DNA of 64,000 nt. It comes from Methylocella tundrae. GTDB taxonomy: Bacteria > Pseudomonadota > Alphaproteobacteria > Rhizobiales > Beijerinckiaceae. The stretch lies in NCBI RefSeq assembly GCF_901905185.1, contig NZ_CABFMQ020000153.1, positions 62,001 through 126,000 on the forward strand, in the 5' to 3' direction. Below the pieces are notes generated by a model that searched no databases, was not told the DNA's origin, and worked only from the letters and a program-made list of their open reading frames with translations. Position 1 is the first letter of the stretch; each line of letters begins with the position of its first letter. Made by a program: the position numbers and the translations under genes. Of this stretch, positions 33,499 through 41,807 are shown one piece after another.

Positions 33499-34215
33499 CT
33501 ATTCGGTCGAGCTCGAAGACCAGCTCGCATAAGAAACCAGCGGCGACTGCTCGAGGGCGCCCGCGACGGCGTCGAGCTCGACCGGATCGACGGCCGTGCT
33601 GACCAGCGTCGCGACAATCTCGCTGACCTCGGGCGAGCGCTCGAAAACCTCGATCTGACGCACGGGATAGCTCGCTCTTTCGAGCGCCTCCGCGACAAGG
33701 TCGCGGACCTCGCCGACGCCTTCGGGACTTGTCGCGACATGTACTTCATAGGTCGCCTCCGAAGTCAGCTCATCGAGCGGCGCGCGGTTGATAGCGTTGA
33801 CGAGCGGGCGTAAGGCCGTGTTGCCGGCGAGGACCGCGAGCGTCAGGACGCCAGCCTCCGCCGCGAGCCCGACGCCGCAAAGGGCGCCGACGGCGGCCGA
33901 GCACCAGAGCGTCGCGGCGGTGTTCAGGCCGGAAATCTGCGCGCCGTCCTTCATAATGACGCCCGCGCCGAGAAAGCCGATGCCGGAGACGACATAAGCG
34001 GCGATCTGCGTCGCGCCGGACTGTCCGTTGATCCGCATGCCGAGCGTGACGAAGGCGGCGGCGCCAACCGCCACGAGCACATTGGTGCGCAGGCCCGCAT
34101 TGCGCTGACGCCACTGGCGTTCGGCGCCGATCAGGGTCGCCAGCAGGAAGGCGATGACAAGGCTGAGGCAGAGGTCAAGCAGTCTGTCGGCGTCGAAGCC
34201 GCGGATGATGGACAC
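33499..34215 (-). CDS. mgtC: MgtC/SapB family membrane protein
   Basis: The protein has 238 aa from a GTG at 34215. The MgtC core is clear: LIGAERQWRQRNAGLRTNVLVAVGAAAFV, then GIGFLGAGVIMKDG and GLNTAATLWCSAAVGAL. Four or five membrane helices span residues 10-125, and the soluble C-terminal part (about 150-235) has an ACT-like pattern found in long MgtC proteins. MgtC is linked to growth at low magnesium and to control of ATP synthase. It is divergent from a locus ending in an Nramp-related transporter whose motifs suggest magnesium, so both may belong to magnesium homeostasis. Confidence 0.9.
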   Translation of the reverse strand: MSIIRGFDADRLLDLCLSLVIAFLLATLIGAERQWRQRNAGLRTNVLVAVGAAAFVTLGMRINGQSGATQIAAYVVSGIGFLGAGVIMKDGAQISGLNTAATLWCSAAVGALCGVGLAAEAGVLTLAVLAGNTALRPLVNAINRAPLDELTSEATYEVHVATSPEGVGEVRDLVAEALERASYPVRQIEVFERSPEVSEIVATLVSTAVDPVELDAVAGALEQSPLVSYASWSSSSTE

Positions 34216-34577
34216 GTCACAACCCTTGAAACGAACCGTTGCGCCGGGCGCCGCAAGTGCAAACTATAGCCTCAGTGTTATCAATTGCTAACCGGCGCGA
34301 CGAATGGCGCGTTTTTTGTGGGTTGACAGACCGCGCCGGAGGCATCATTTCGCATCTATCGCCTGGACATTGTTCCAGCTGATTCTCCACAACGATCGAA
34401 AGAGACATGGGCAGTAGAAGCTCGGGCAGTACGGCCGCGGCGTTGCGCTGTGATCCGTCGCCCCACAACGTTGCGAACGTTCACGGGCCGGAATCCCGTG
34501 TGAGCGCCAAGGGGCCTTAAGGCCGCCGCCCGCTCGCCGGCCCGGTCCTGGACAAAACCAAGGATTGGAGGCGAGCC
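34216..34577. promoter_or_regulatory. Long leader between mgtC and the small ORFs of the Nramp-like operon
   Basis: 362 bp without a gene. A TTGACA (34323-34328) could be a -35 element for the rightward transcript, though no good -10 is visible. The last 100 bases are rich in inverted GC tracts (for example GGGGCCTTAAGGCC near 34511-34524). This leaves room for a structured leader RNA. It matches no riboswitch consensus I know (M-box, yybP-ykoY) by eye. Confidence 0.35.
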
Positions 34578-34793
34578 ATGAAAAAGCTCCCAAACACAAT
34601 TTTGACCTTTGCTCCGCATGGCGGGGGAGGCTCATCCGGCGCGCGCGGTTCGTACAATGGGACGCGCGCTCGCACGGCGCTTGTCTGCCGCTGGCGGCGC
34701 GATCCCCTCTCAGGGCGACTCCACTGCGTCTGGAGCTCCAAAGGCGATGAGAGCGGCCTCGACGAAGGCGCGCGATTATCCACCGCAGCATAG
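34578..34793 (+). CDS. Small ORF 1 upstream of the Nramp-like gene
   Basis: 71 codons starting ATGAAAAAGCTCCC, with GGAGGC 5-10 bases upstream. The C-terminal half contains RTALVCRWRRDPLSGRLHCVW, where two Cys and two Trp are spaced symmetrically (CRW-x9-11-CVW). I recall similar short CRWR..DP.TGRLEC.W proteins from Rhizobiales but cannot name a family. Its stop at 34793 runs straight into the AGGAG of the next small ORF. It could be a leader peptide or a small metal-binding protein of the operon. Confidence 0.5.
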   Translation: MKKLPNTILTFAPHGGGGSSGARGSYNGTRARTALVCRWRRDPLSGRLHCVWSSKGDESGLDEGARLSTAA

Positions 34794-34802
34794 GAGTTCG
34801 AC

Positions 34803-34922
34803 GTGAAAGACGGCCCCAGTAGGCCCGTCGCGTTCCTTGAGGCGTGCGGCGGGCGCTCCCATCAAAACCCTGACTTCATCGAATATCGCCGAAAGGCGCG
34901 CAGGAGCGTCATAGCCGCGTGA
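34803..34922 (+). CDS. Small ORF 2 directly upstream of the Nramp-like gene
   Basis: 39 codons from a GTG at 34803. It has an excellent AGGAG six bases upstream that begins at the stop of small ORF 1. The product is basic and polar (MKDGPSRPVAFLEACGG then HQNPDFIEYRRKARR). Its stop lies 41 bp before the transporter ATG. No homology recognised. Spacing and ribosome sites argue for translation, possibly as a regulatory leader. Confidence 0.4.
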   Translation: MKDGPSRPVAFLEACGGRSHQNPDFIEYRRKARRSVIAA

Positions 34923-34963
34923 GCGGCCCGCCTCCGCGCCGGCCCGGCCAAGGAGGCTCCCCC

Positions 34964-36598
34964 ATGACGATCCACGTCGCCAACAACCCCGCGCGGTCCG
35001 CCGTGCTCGATGAGGCCCATGTCGGCCATATTCGCGGCGCGTTCGGAACAATTCTTCACCATGACACCGGCCCGCGGCGCGGTTGGAAGCGTCGGCTTCA
35101 GACCTTGCTCGCGATCCTCGGTCCTGGCCTCATCGTGATGGTCGGAGACAATGACGCGGGCGCATTCGGCGTCTATACGCAGGCAGGCCAGAATTATGGC
35201 GTTTCGCTGCTCTGGACGCTGATTTTTCTGATCCCTGTGCTCTACGTCAATCAGGAGATGGTTCTGCGCCTTGGCGCAGTGACTGGCGTCGGCCACGCCC
35301 GTCTAATCTTCGAGCGGTTCGGTAAATTCTGGGGCGCTTTCAGCGTCATCGACCTTTTCATCCTCAACGCCTTGACGATCGTGACGGAATTCATCGGCGT
35401 CGCGCTGGGCCTTGGCTATCTCGGGCTGCCGAAAGGGCTTGGGGTCGCGCTTTCGGCCGTCGCGGTGATGGGGGCGGTCGGGACCGGAGATTTCCGGCGG
35501 TTCGAGCGTTTCGCGCTGACGCTTGTCGCCGGCAGCCTCGTGCTCGTCCCGATTTTTTTCATGGCTCACCCGCCCTTTGGCGAAATCGCCGACGGTCTGT
35601 TCGTTCCTCAGCTGCCGGCAGGCGGCAAGCTCAGTGACGTCATGCTGCTGGTCATCGCCATCGTCGGGACGACCGTCGCGCCGTGGCAGCTCTTTTTTCA
35701 GCAGAGCTATGTCATCGACAAGCGCATCACGCCCCGCTTCATGCGCTATGAGCGCGTCGATCTTTGGCTCGGCATCGTCCTCGTCGTGATCGGCGCCGCG
35801 GCCATGATGGCCTTCACCGCCGCGGCCTTCGCCGGCCGCCCGGAATTTGGCAATTTCACCGACGCAGCCGGCGTGGCGGCGGGACTCAAAGCGCATGCGG
35901 GCAAAATCGCCGGCGTGCTCTTCGCCATCGGCCTCATCGATGCGAGCCTTATCGGCGCGGCGGCGGTGTCGCTTTCGACGGCTTACGCCATCGGGGATGT
36001 TTTTTCGATCCGCCATTCTCTGCATCGCAAAGTGAAGGATGCGAAAGGATTCTACGCCGTCTATTGCGCGCTGATCGCGATCGCCGCCGCGCTCGTCCTG
36101 TCCCCGAATGCGCCGCTTGGTCTCTTGACCAATGCGGTGCAGACGCTCGCCGGCGTGCTTCTGCCAAGCGCGACCGTGTTTCTCCTGCTGCTGTGCAACG
36201 ACAGGCAGGTCGTTGGTCCGTGGGCCAATTCGCGCGGCCTCAACATCTTCACGGGCGCCGTCATCGTGGCGCTGGTGCTGCTATCGGTGATCCTGACCGC
36301 GTCCGTGCTCTTTCCGGACCAGACCAATGAGACGGTGATTTTTGCGATTTTGGCGGGCGGTTCGGCTCTCGCGCTGATCGCCGCTCTTGCATCAGGCGTG
36401 CTGAAGCGGCCCCCGGCGGCGACCGAAGATCCAAAGGTCTGGAACCGCGAGATGTGGCGCATGCCGGCCTTGTCGCAGCTTGGCCCGGCACAAATGTGCC
36501 GCGCGAGCAAAATCTGGATGATGGTCTTGCGGGGTTATCTCGTCCTGGCGACGGCGCTCGTTCTCGTCAGGATCGTCACGCTCGCCATCGCCAACTGA
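34964..36598 (+). CDS. Nramp-family transporter with NRMT (magnesium)-like motif changes
   Basis: The protein has 544 aa from the ATG at 34964, which has AAGGAGG 8 bases upstream. About 11 membrane helices are visible. The TM1 start ILGPGLIVMVGDNDAGAFG corresponds to the Nramp DPGN loop but reads D62-N-D-A-G66. In TM6 the Met-Pro-His of transition-metal transporters is replaced by Ala239-Pro-Trp-Gln (TTVAPWQLFFQQ). Loss of the sulfur ligand Met is the change described for Nramp-related magnesium transporters. The neighbour mgtC fits. Substrate is inference from motifs and context; manganese or another divalent ion is not excluded. Two small ORFs precede it. Confidence 0.85.
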   Translation: MTIHVANNPARSAVLDEAHVGHIRGAFGTILHHDTGPRRGWKRRLQTLLAILGPGLIVMVGDNDAGAFGVYTQAGQNYGVSLLWTLIFLIPVLYVNQEMVLRLGAVTGVGHARLIFERFGKFWGAFSVIDLFILNALTIVTEFIGVALGLGYLGLPKGLGVALSAVAVMGAVGTGDFRRFERFALTLVAGSLVLVPIFFMAHPPFGEIADGLFVPQLPAGGKLSDVMLLVIAIVGTTVAPWQLFFQQSYVIDKRITPRFMRYERVDLWLGIVLVVIGAAAMMAFTAAAFAGRPEFGNFTDAAGVAAGLKAHAGKIAGVLFAIGLIDASLIGAAAVSLSTAYAIGDVFSIRHSLHRKVKDAKGFYAVYCALIAIAAALVLSPNAPLGLLTNAVQTLAGVLLPSATVFLLLLCNDRQVVGPWANSRGLNIFTGAVIVALVLLSVILTASVLFPDQTNETVIFAILAGGSALALIAALASGVLKRPPAATEDPKVWNREMWRMPALSQLGPAQMCRASKIWMMVLRGYLVLATALVLVRIVTLAIAN

Positions 36599-36624
36599 GC
36601 CTGATGGCGCGCGTTCGGGCGGGT

Positions 36625-36650
36625 GCGGCGGCCTCCACGAAGACCGCCGC
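36625..36650. terminator. Convergent hairpin between the Nramp-like gene and ilvE
   Basis: A 7-bp stem GCGGCGG (36625-36631) pairs with CCGCCGC (36644-36650). It lies between two converging stops 64 bp apart, and may end both transcripts. There is no T-tract. Confidence 0.4.
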
Positions 36651-36662
36651 GATCGCTCGCGA

Positions 36663-37550
36663 TCAGGCGGCTTTCTGTTTCAGCTGCACCTCGGCGGAAT
36701 AATCGTCGATCAGCGTGCGCGAAATCGCCGCCGGGGTGAAGCGGTAAGGTCCGATTTCGGAAACCGGCGTCACTTCCGCGCCGGTGCCGCAGATAAAGCA
36801 TTCCTGGAAGCCGGCGAGCTCCTCCGGCATGATGCGGCGCTCGATCACCTCGACGCCGCGCCTCCGCGCAAGCTCGATGACGGTCTGTCGCGTGATCCCG
36901 TCGAGGAAGCAGTCCGCAATCGGCGTGTGCAGCACGCCATTCGAAACGAAGAAGATATTCGCGCCGGTGCATTCGGCGACGCGGCCCTGCCAGTCGAGCA
37001 TCATCGCGTCGGCATAGCCGCGCCGCTCCGCGCGATGCTTGGAGATCGTGCAGATCATATAAAGTCCGGCCGCTTTGGCGCGGCACGGCGCGGTCATCGG
37101 ATCGGGGCGCCGATAATCGGCGATGTCGAGCTTGATGCCCTTCATCTTCGTCTCGATGTCGAACATGCTCGGCCAGTCCCAGGCGGCGACGGCGACATGG
37201 ATCGTCGAATTCTGCGCCGCGACCGCCATCATTTCGCTGCCGCGCCAGGCGACGGGGCGAACATAGCAGCTGCTGAAATTATTTTTGGTGACCACCATCT
37301 GCTTGACGGCGTCGAGTTCGGCGACCGAATAGGGAATCTCGAAGTCGAGGGTCTGAGCCGAGGCTCTGAACCGCTCGGAATGTTCGGTCGATTTGAAGAT
37401 GCGCCCGCCATAGGCGCGCTCGCCTTCGAAAACGGCGGAAGCGTAGTGCAGGCCATGCGAGAGTACGTGCAGCTTGGCGTCCGCCCAGGCGACGAGATTG
37501 CCGTCCAGCCAAATAAAGCCGTCGCGCTGATCGAAAGACAAAACCGACAT
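36663..37550 (-). CDS. ilvE: Branched-chain amino acid aminotransferase
   Basis: The protein has 295 aa, fold type IV PLP enzyme. The PLP Lys is residue 159 in CRAKAAGLYMI. HGLHYASAVFEGERAY, DAMMLDWQGRVAECTGANIFFV and DGITRQTVIELA are BCAT signatures. It transaminates Leu, Ile and Val with 2-oxoglutarate. The gene is divergent from the MarR-type regulator, and the ilvE / MarR / OmpR-regulator neighbourhood recurs in Rhizobiales. The 300 bp between them include an AT-rich stretch near 37665-37700 that may hold the ilvE promoter. Confidence 0.94.
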   Translation of the reverse strand: MSVLSFDQRDGFIWLDGNLVAWADAKLHVLSHGLHYASAVFEGERAYGGRIFKSTEHSERFRASAQTLDFEIPYSVAELDAVKQMVVTKNNFSSCYVRPVAWRGSEMMAVAAQNSTIHVAVAAWDWPSMFDIETKMKGIKLDIADYRRPDPMTAPCRAKAAGLYMICTISKHRAERRGYADAMMLDWQGRVAECTGANIFFVSNGVLHTPIADCFLDGITRQTVIELARRRGVEVIERRIMPEELAGFQECFICGTGAEVTPVSEIGPYRFTPAAISRTLIDDYSAEVQLKQKAA

Positions 37551-37855
37551 TGATCGCTGTTCCTCTGCTGTGCGTTTCGCGCTCGTGGCCGGGGCCTGCT
37601 GGCCTCGCGCTCGCGTTTCCTCTCGGGAGCTTCGTTCATCGTGGCGGGCGATGTAAAGACCACATTATGAGAAAATGCAATTTAATGAAATTTATCGTGA
37701 TGAGATGCTTTGTCGCGCGCGTCCGCGAAGCGGCGCCCCGGCGCGCCGGACGACAGCGCAGCAGGGAGCCGCGACGATCTGCTCTTTTACATCTATCATA
37801 TTGACCTATAAGAATTTTGCTGGAATATGGCGAAGCAGATACTGAAGGTGTCAGT

Positions 37856-38407
37856 GTGGATTCGACGCTCCAGAGGAAGCCAGACTGTGAGAGCGAAGGT
37901 TCGCCTTCCGGCGCGTCGGACGCCGCGGCGGGAAACGAAGCTGACTTCGGCCTGATCGAATTGATGTTTTTCGCCTATCGCGATTTTGTCGGCGACGCCG
38001 ACCATCTGCTCGAGAATTTCGGCCTTGGCCGGGCGCATCACCGCGTCCTGCATTTCGTCAATCGCCGGCCCGGCCTCACAATCGCCGAATTGCTCGACAT
38101 ATTAAAAATCACCAAGCAGAGCCTCAACCGCGTCCTGAAAGATCTGCTCGACCAGAATTATGTCGTTGCTTTCCCTGGCGAAAATGATCGCCGCCAGCGC
38201 CGGTTGTTTCCGACGCCGCGCGGCGAATCCCTGGCTTTCGAGGTGGTGCGTTTGCAATCGAAGCGCTTCGCCCGTATTTTCGCCCAATTGCCCGAGGCCG
38301 CCCGCGCCGGCGCGCGCGAATTTCTTCTCGCCATGGTCGATCCGGACGAGCGGGAAAAAGTCGCGGCGCTCATCGCTTCTGATGGTCCGAAGCGGGTTTT
38401 AGGCTAG
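37856..38407 (+). CDS. MarR-family regulator, PetP-like
   Basis: The protein has 183 aa from the GTG at 37856 (GAAGG seven bases upstream); a TTG at 37817 would add 13 residues. The winged helix reads LTIAELLDILKITKQSLNRVLKDLLDQNYV followed by the wing GENDRRQRRLFPTPRG. It resembles PetP, the MarR partner of the response regulator PetR in Rhodobacter, and here an OmpR-type regulator follows 192 bp downstream on the same strand. The name is inferred from order and resemblance. Confidence 0.82.
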   Translation: MDSTLQRKPDCESEGSPSGASDAAAGNEADFGLIELMFFAYRDFVGDADHLLENFGLGRAHHRVLHFVNRRPGLTIAELLDILKITKQSLNRVLKDLLDQNYVVAFPGENDRRQRRLFPTPRGESLAFEVVRLQSKRFARIFAQLPEAARAGAREFLLAMVDPDEREKVAALIASDGPKRVLG

Positions 38408-38408
38408 C

Positions 38409-38567
38409 GCATGATCCCGGAAAGTGTCGGACTTTTGGATGGAATTCGTGCTTTATGGCGTTAAGATTTGAGCGTGATCGATTCCGTGCCGAATCATCCC
38501 TCTCTCATCAATAAGTGAGAGCATGATGGCGCCCAAAAACCGGTTTCCACTTTTCGGCATCATGCTC
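38409..38567. repeat. Family B palindromic repeat, copy 2 (extended)
   Basis: The ends form a long imperfect inverted repeat. The left arm GCATGATCCCGGAAAGTG (38409 on) mirrors the right arm ending CACTTTTCGGCATCATGC (38548-38565). Between them lie a further GCATGAT (38521) and an inner stem CTCTC.../...GAGAG. It begins 2 bp after the MarR stop and fills the gap to the response regulator. It belongs to the same GCATGAT...ATCATGC repeat type as 30717-30762. Confidence 0.7.
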
Positions 38568-38599
38568 AAGCGTCTGCAAATTGGTCGCGAGATGAAACA

Positions 38600-39337
38600 G
38601 TGACTTCAGAGTCCAGCGCCGGATGCGGCGGCGCCCCTGCCGACGACGCCGCGCATCTGCTTGTCGTGGATGACGACCGCCGAATCCGCGCGCTCCTCTC
38701 GCGCTTTTTGACCGATCAGGGCTATCGCGTCACGACCGCGGGAGACGCGGCCGAGGCGATGGCCTGCCTCAAAAGCCTCGCTTTTGATCTGATTGTTCTC
38801 GACGTCATGATGCCCGGCGAAAATGGCTTTGATTTCGCAACGCGCCTGCGCCAGAACTCAACGGATCTGGGGCGCGTGCCGATTTTGATGCTGACCGCCC
38901 GCACCGAGACGCAAGATCGCGTGCAGGGATTTGAGACCGGCGTCGATGATTATCTCGGCAAGCCCTATGAGCCGCGCGAACTCGCCTTGCGCATCGCCTC
39001 GATTTTGCGGCGGGCGCAGCCGCGCGCGGCGCCGGGGCCGGTGACGCAGGTTCGTTTCAGCGATTTCTCGTTTGATCTCGACCGCGGCGAATTGCGCCAG
39101 CGCGACGAAGTCATCAGACTGACGGACCGGGAGCGCGAGATGCTGCGCCTGCTCGCCGAACATGCCGGCGAGACCGTGCCGCGAGAGGCGCTGGCGGGGT
39201 CGGGCGCCGCCGGCAATGAACGCACTGTCGATGTGCAGGTCAACCGGCTGCGCCGCAAGATCGAGCGCGATCCGGCCAATCCGCTGCATCTGCAGACCGC
39301 GCGCGGCGCCGGCTACCGCCTGCTGGTCGATCGTTGA
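38600..39337 (+). CDS. OmpR-family response regulator, PetR-like
   Basis: The protein has 245 aa from a GTG. The receiver domain begins HLLVVDDDRRIRALLSRFL, the phosphoacceptor Asp lies in LIVLDVMMPGENGF, and the conserved Lys in LGKPYEPREL. The winged-helix effector domain ends NRLRRKIERDPANPLHLQTARGAGYRLLVD. It resembles PetR of Rhodobacter in sequence and in following a MarR gene. The histidine kinase 68 bp downstream is the likely partner. A family B repeat separates it from the MarR gene. Confidence 0.92.
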   Translation: MTSESSAGCGGAPADDAAHLLVVDDDRRIRALLSRFLTDQGYRVTTAGDAAEAMACLKSLAFDLIVLDVMMPGENGFDFATRLRQNSTDLGRVPILMLTARTETQDRVQGFETGVDDYLGKPYEPRELALRIASILRRAQPRAAPGPVTQVRFSDFSFDLDRGELRQRDEVIRLTDREREMLRLLAEHAGETVPREALAGSGAAGNERTVDVQVNRLRRKIERDPANPLHLQTARGAGYRLLVDR

Positions 39338-39405
39338 GCAGTCTCTCGAAAAAGAGATAGATTTGCGGCGATCGCCTCGTTCCGAGTCGATCCGGACCGC
39401 CGATT

Positions 39406-40782
39406 TTGAGGCCCGCGCTTTTGAGCATTTCCCTTGCCGGCGCCTTTGAGCGGCCCCGCTCCTGGTGGCGCGGGTTCTGGCGCAAGCTCATTCAGATCCT
39501 GCCGCAAGGCCTTTACGCCCGCTCCGCGCTGATCGTCATCGCGCCGATGGTGATCCTGCAATGCGTGCTGACCTATGTGTTCATGGAGCGCCACTGGCAG
39601 CAGGTCACCAACCGGCTTTCGACCGTGCTGACGCAGGACATTGCGGCGCTGATCGATCTCCATCAGACCTTTCCGGGGACCGACGACAATTTGATGCGGA
39701 TCGCGCAGGAGCGCCTGCGCATCGACGCTGAATTTCTGCCGAAAGGACCGCTGCCCCCGGCGCTGCCGAAGCCGTTTTTCTCGATCGTCGACGCCGCGCT
39801 GTCGAATGAAATCCGACGCCAGATCAGCCGGCCGTTCTGGCTCGATACGGTCGGGCGCTCCAACCTCATCGAAATCCGCATCCAGCTCGACGACGCCATT
39901 TTGCGCGTCGTCGCCTATCGCAGCGCCGCCTATGCCTCGAACTCCTATATTTTCCTGCTCTGGATGGTCGGCACCTCTTTTGTGCTGATCGTCGTCGCCA
40001 CCTTGTTCCTGCGCAATCAGATCAAGCCCATTCTTTCGCTCGCTGGGGCCGCGGAGGAATTCGGCAAGGGCCGCGATCCGGAATTCCGCCCGCTCGGCGC
40101 GCGCGAGGTGCGGCGCGCGGGATTCGCCTTCATCGAAATGAAGCGACGCATCGAGCGCGCGATCGAGCAGCGCACCACCATGCTGAACGGCGTCAGCCAT
40201 GATCTGCGCACGGTTCTGACGCGCTTCAAGCTTTCGCTCGCCCTGATGGGCGACGGCGAGGAAGCGCAGGAACTGCAAAAGGACGTCGCCGAAATGCAGC
40301 GTATGCTCGAGGCCTATCTCGCCTTTGCGCGCGGCGCCGCCGGCGAAAGCGCAGTGAAGATCGACATGATCGAATTTCTGGAGGAACTGCGTTTCGACGC
40401 CGAGCGCGACGGCTTCGACGTTGCGATCGCCTACAGCGGTGATCCGATGGTGGCGCTGCGGCCCGACGCCTTCAAGCGCTGCCTCGCCAATCTCATCGGC
40501 AATGCGGAAAACCACGCTAAACATGTCGCCGTCGAGGCTCTTCGGGACAAGCGTTTCCTGACCATTCATGTCGATGACGACGGACCCGGCATCCCGGCGA
40601 AGTTTAGAGAGGACGTGTTCCGGCCGTTCTTTCGCATCGACGAGGCGCGCAATCAGGACATCGGCGGCACGGGCCTTGGCCTTGCCATAGCGCTCGATAT
40701 CGCGCGCTCGCATGGCGGCGACATCACGCTCAGCGAAAGTTTTATGGGGGGCCTCCGCGCCACGGTGCGCGTGCCGGTGTGA
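39406..40782 (+). CDS. Sensor histidine kinase (EnvZ-like)
   Basis: The protein has 458 aa. Two membrane helices flank a periplasmic sensor domain (TM1 about 40-60, TM2 about 182-205, LLWMVGTSFVLIVVATLF). A HAMP domain and the H-box GVSHDLRTVLTRFKL with His265 follow, then N (NLIGNAENHAKH), G1 (DDDGPGIP), F and G2 (GGTGLGLAIA) boxes. It should phosphorylate the OmpR-type regulator just upstream. The start used is TTG at 39406; no better-placed ATG occurs before TM1, so the exact start is uncertain. Confidence 0.9.
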   Translation: MRPALLSISLAGAFERPRSWWRGFWRKLIQILPQGLYARSALIVIAPMVILQCVLTYVFMERHWQQVTNRLSTVLTQDIAALIDLHQTFPGTDDNLMRIAQERLRIDAEFLPKGPLPPALPKPFFSIVDAALSNEIRRQISRPFWLDTVGRSNLIEIRIQLDDAILRVVAYRSAAYASNSYIFLLWMVGTSFVLIVVATLFLRNQIKPILSLAGAAEEFGKGRDPEFRPLGAREVRRAGFAFIEMKRRIERAIEQRTTMLNGVSHDLRTVLTRFKLSLALMGDGEEAQELQKDVAEMQRMLEAYLAFARGAAGESAVKIDMIEFLEELRFDAERDGFDVAIAYSGDPMVALRPDAFKRCLANLIGNAENHAKHVAVEALRDKRFLTIHVDDDGPGIPAKFREDVFRPFFRIDEARNQDIGGTGLGLAIALDIARSHGGDITLSESFMGGLRATVRVPV

Positions 40783-40895
40783 AGGTGGGATTGCGCCACC
40801 AGAAACAGTTGGCCAATCGCCTTTTGTTTTGGAGATTATGTACTTTACGCACCACGGAATTTGATGTAGGGTAGCTTCAAGATCGGAGCTACCCA

Positions 40896-41646
40896 ATGTC
40901 TGCCCTCTCGAAGCCCTACTTTCACGACGAAGCCAAAGCCTTCGAATATCTCGAAAGTGTGTTGTGGCCGGGGGGGCCGGTTTGCCCGCATTGTGGCTCG
41001 ATGAGCGGCAAGCATTACGATCTGCGCAAAACCCGCATGGGCCTGCGCAAATGCTCCGATTGTCGCAAGCAATTCACGGTGAAAGTCGGCACGGTTTTCG
41101 AGCAGGCGCATATCCCGCTCAACAAGATGTTACAGGCTGTCTATCTGATGACTTCTTCTAAGAAAGGCATCAGCGCGCATCAGCTTCATCGCATTTTGGA
41201 AATCACGTACAAGAGCGCTTGGTTTTTAGCGCATCGCATCCGAGAGGCCATGCGCTCTGGCGAGCTTGCGCCTATGGGCGGCGCTGGCGGCGTTGTCGAA
41301 ATTGACGAAACCTACATCGGCCAAAAAGAGGATATGCCGAAGCGTCGCGGCTACGCCCACAAGCACGTGATCCTATCGCTTGTGGCGCGCGGCGGCACGG
41401 TTCGCAGCTTTCACGTTGACGGCACGACCGCCGCTCATCTTGTGCCGATCCTTCGCGCCAATATCGCCAAGGAAACCGCCGTCATGACCGATGAAGCAGG
41501 CCAGTACACACACTTGAGCAGGGACTTCGCCAGCCATGGTGGCTCTTGGCGTCGGCGATCGGGATCGCGCGGGGAGGGCTTTAGCAGGCATCACGGGTAA
41601 GCGACTGAAATATAAGGGATGCGATTCGCTAAACAGAAATATGTAA
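40896..41646 (+). pseudogene. IS1595-family transposase with internal deletion
   Basis: The first 215 codons are a normal IS1595 transposase. There is an N-terminal zinc ribbon (CPHCGSM ... LRKCSDCRKQFTV), then the catalytic start VEIDETYIGQKEDMPKR and the second Asp in MTDEAGQYTHLSRDFASHG. After SHG (about 41540) the frame turns to unrelated text and stops at 41600. In the next frame ALGVGDRDRAGRALAGITGKRLKY runs to a TAA at 41646; this resembles the extreme C-terminus (x-GKRL-x-Y) of IS1595 transposases. The part carrying the third catalytic residue is deleted. The element should not move without help in trans. A GGGTAGCT/AGCTACCC hairpin (40868-40893) precedes the ATG. Confidence 0.85.
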
Positions 41647-41807
41647 GAAAGTCAAGAAGGAAACGATTTTGCCTCTTGACAAGGTATGCGATTCGGCCCC
41701 ACATACCGTTCAGCGGGTCATCGCACTTCGAAAATCCTAGTCCACCTAGGAGAACGGCTTGTCCGTAGCCTTAACAGGCGTAGAGGTTCGAGGCCCGCGC
41801 CTTCCCA

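Noticed and set aside
41770..41805. tRNA-like sequence GAGGTTCGAGGCCCGC inside the IS element
   Set aside because: The presumed T-stem does not pair, and no acceptor or anticodon stem can be drawn around it.
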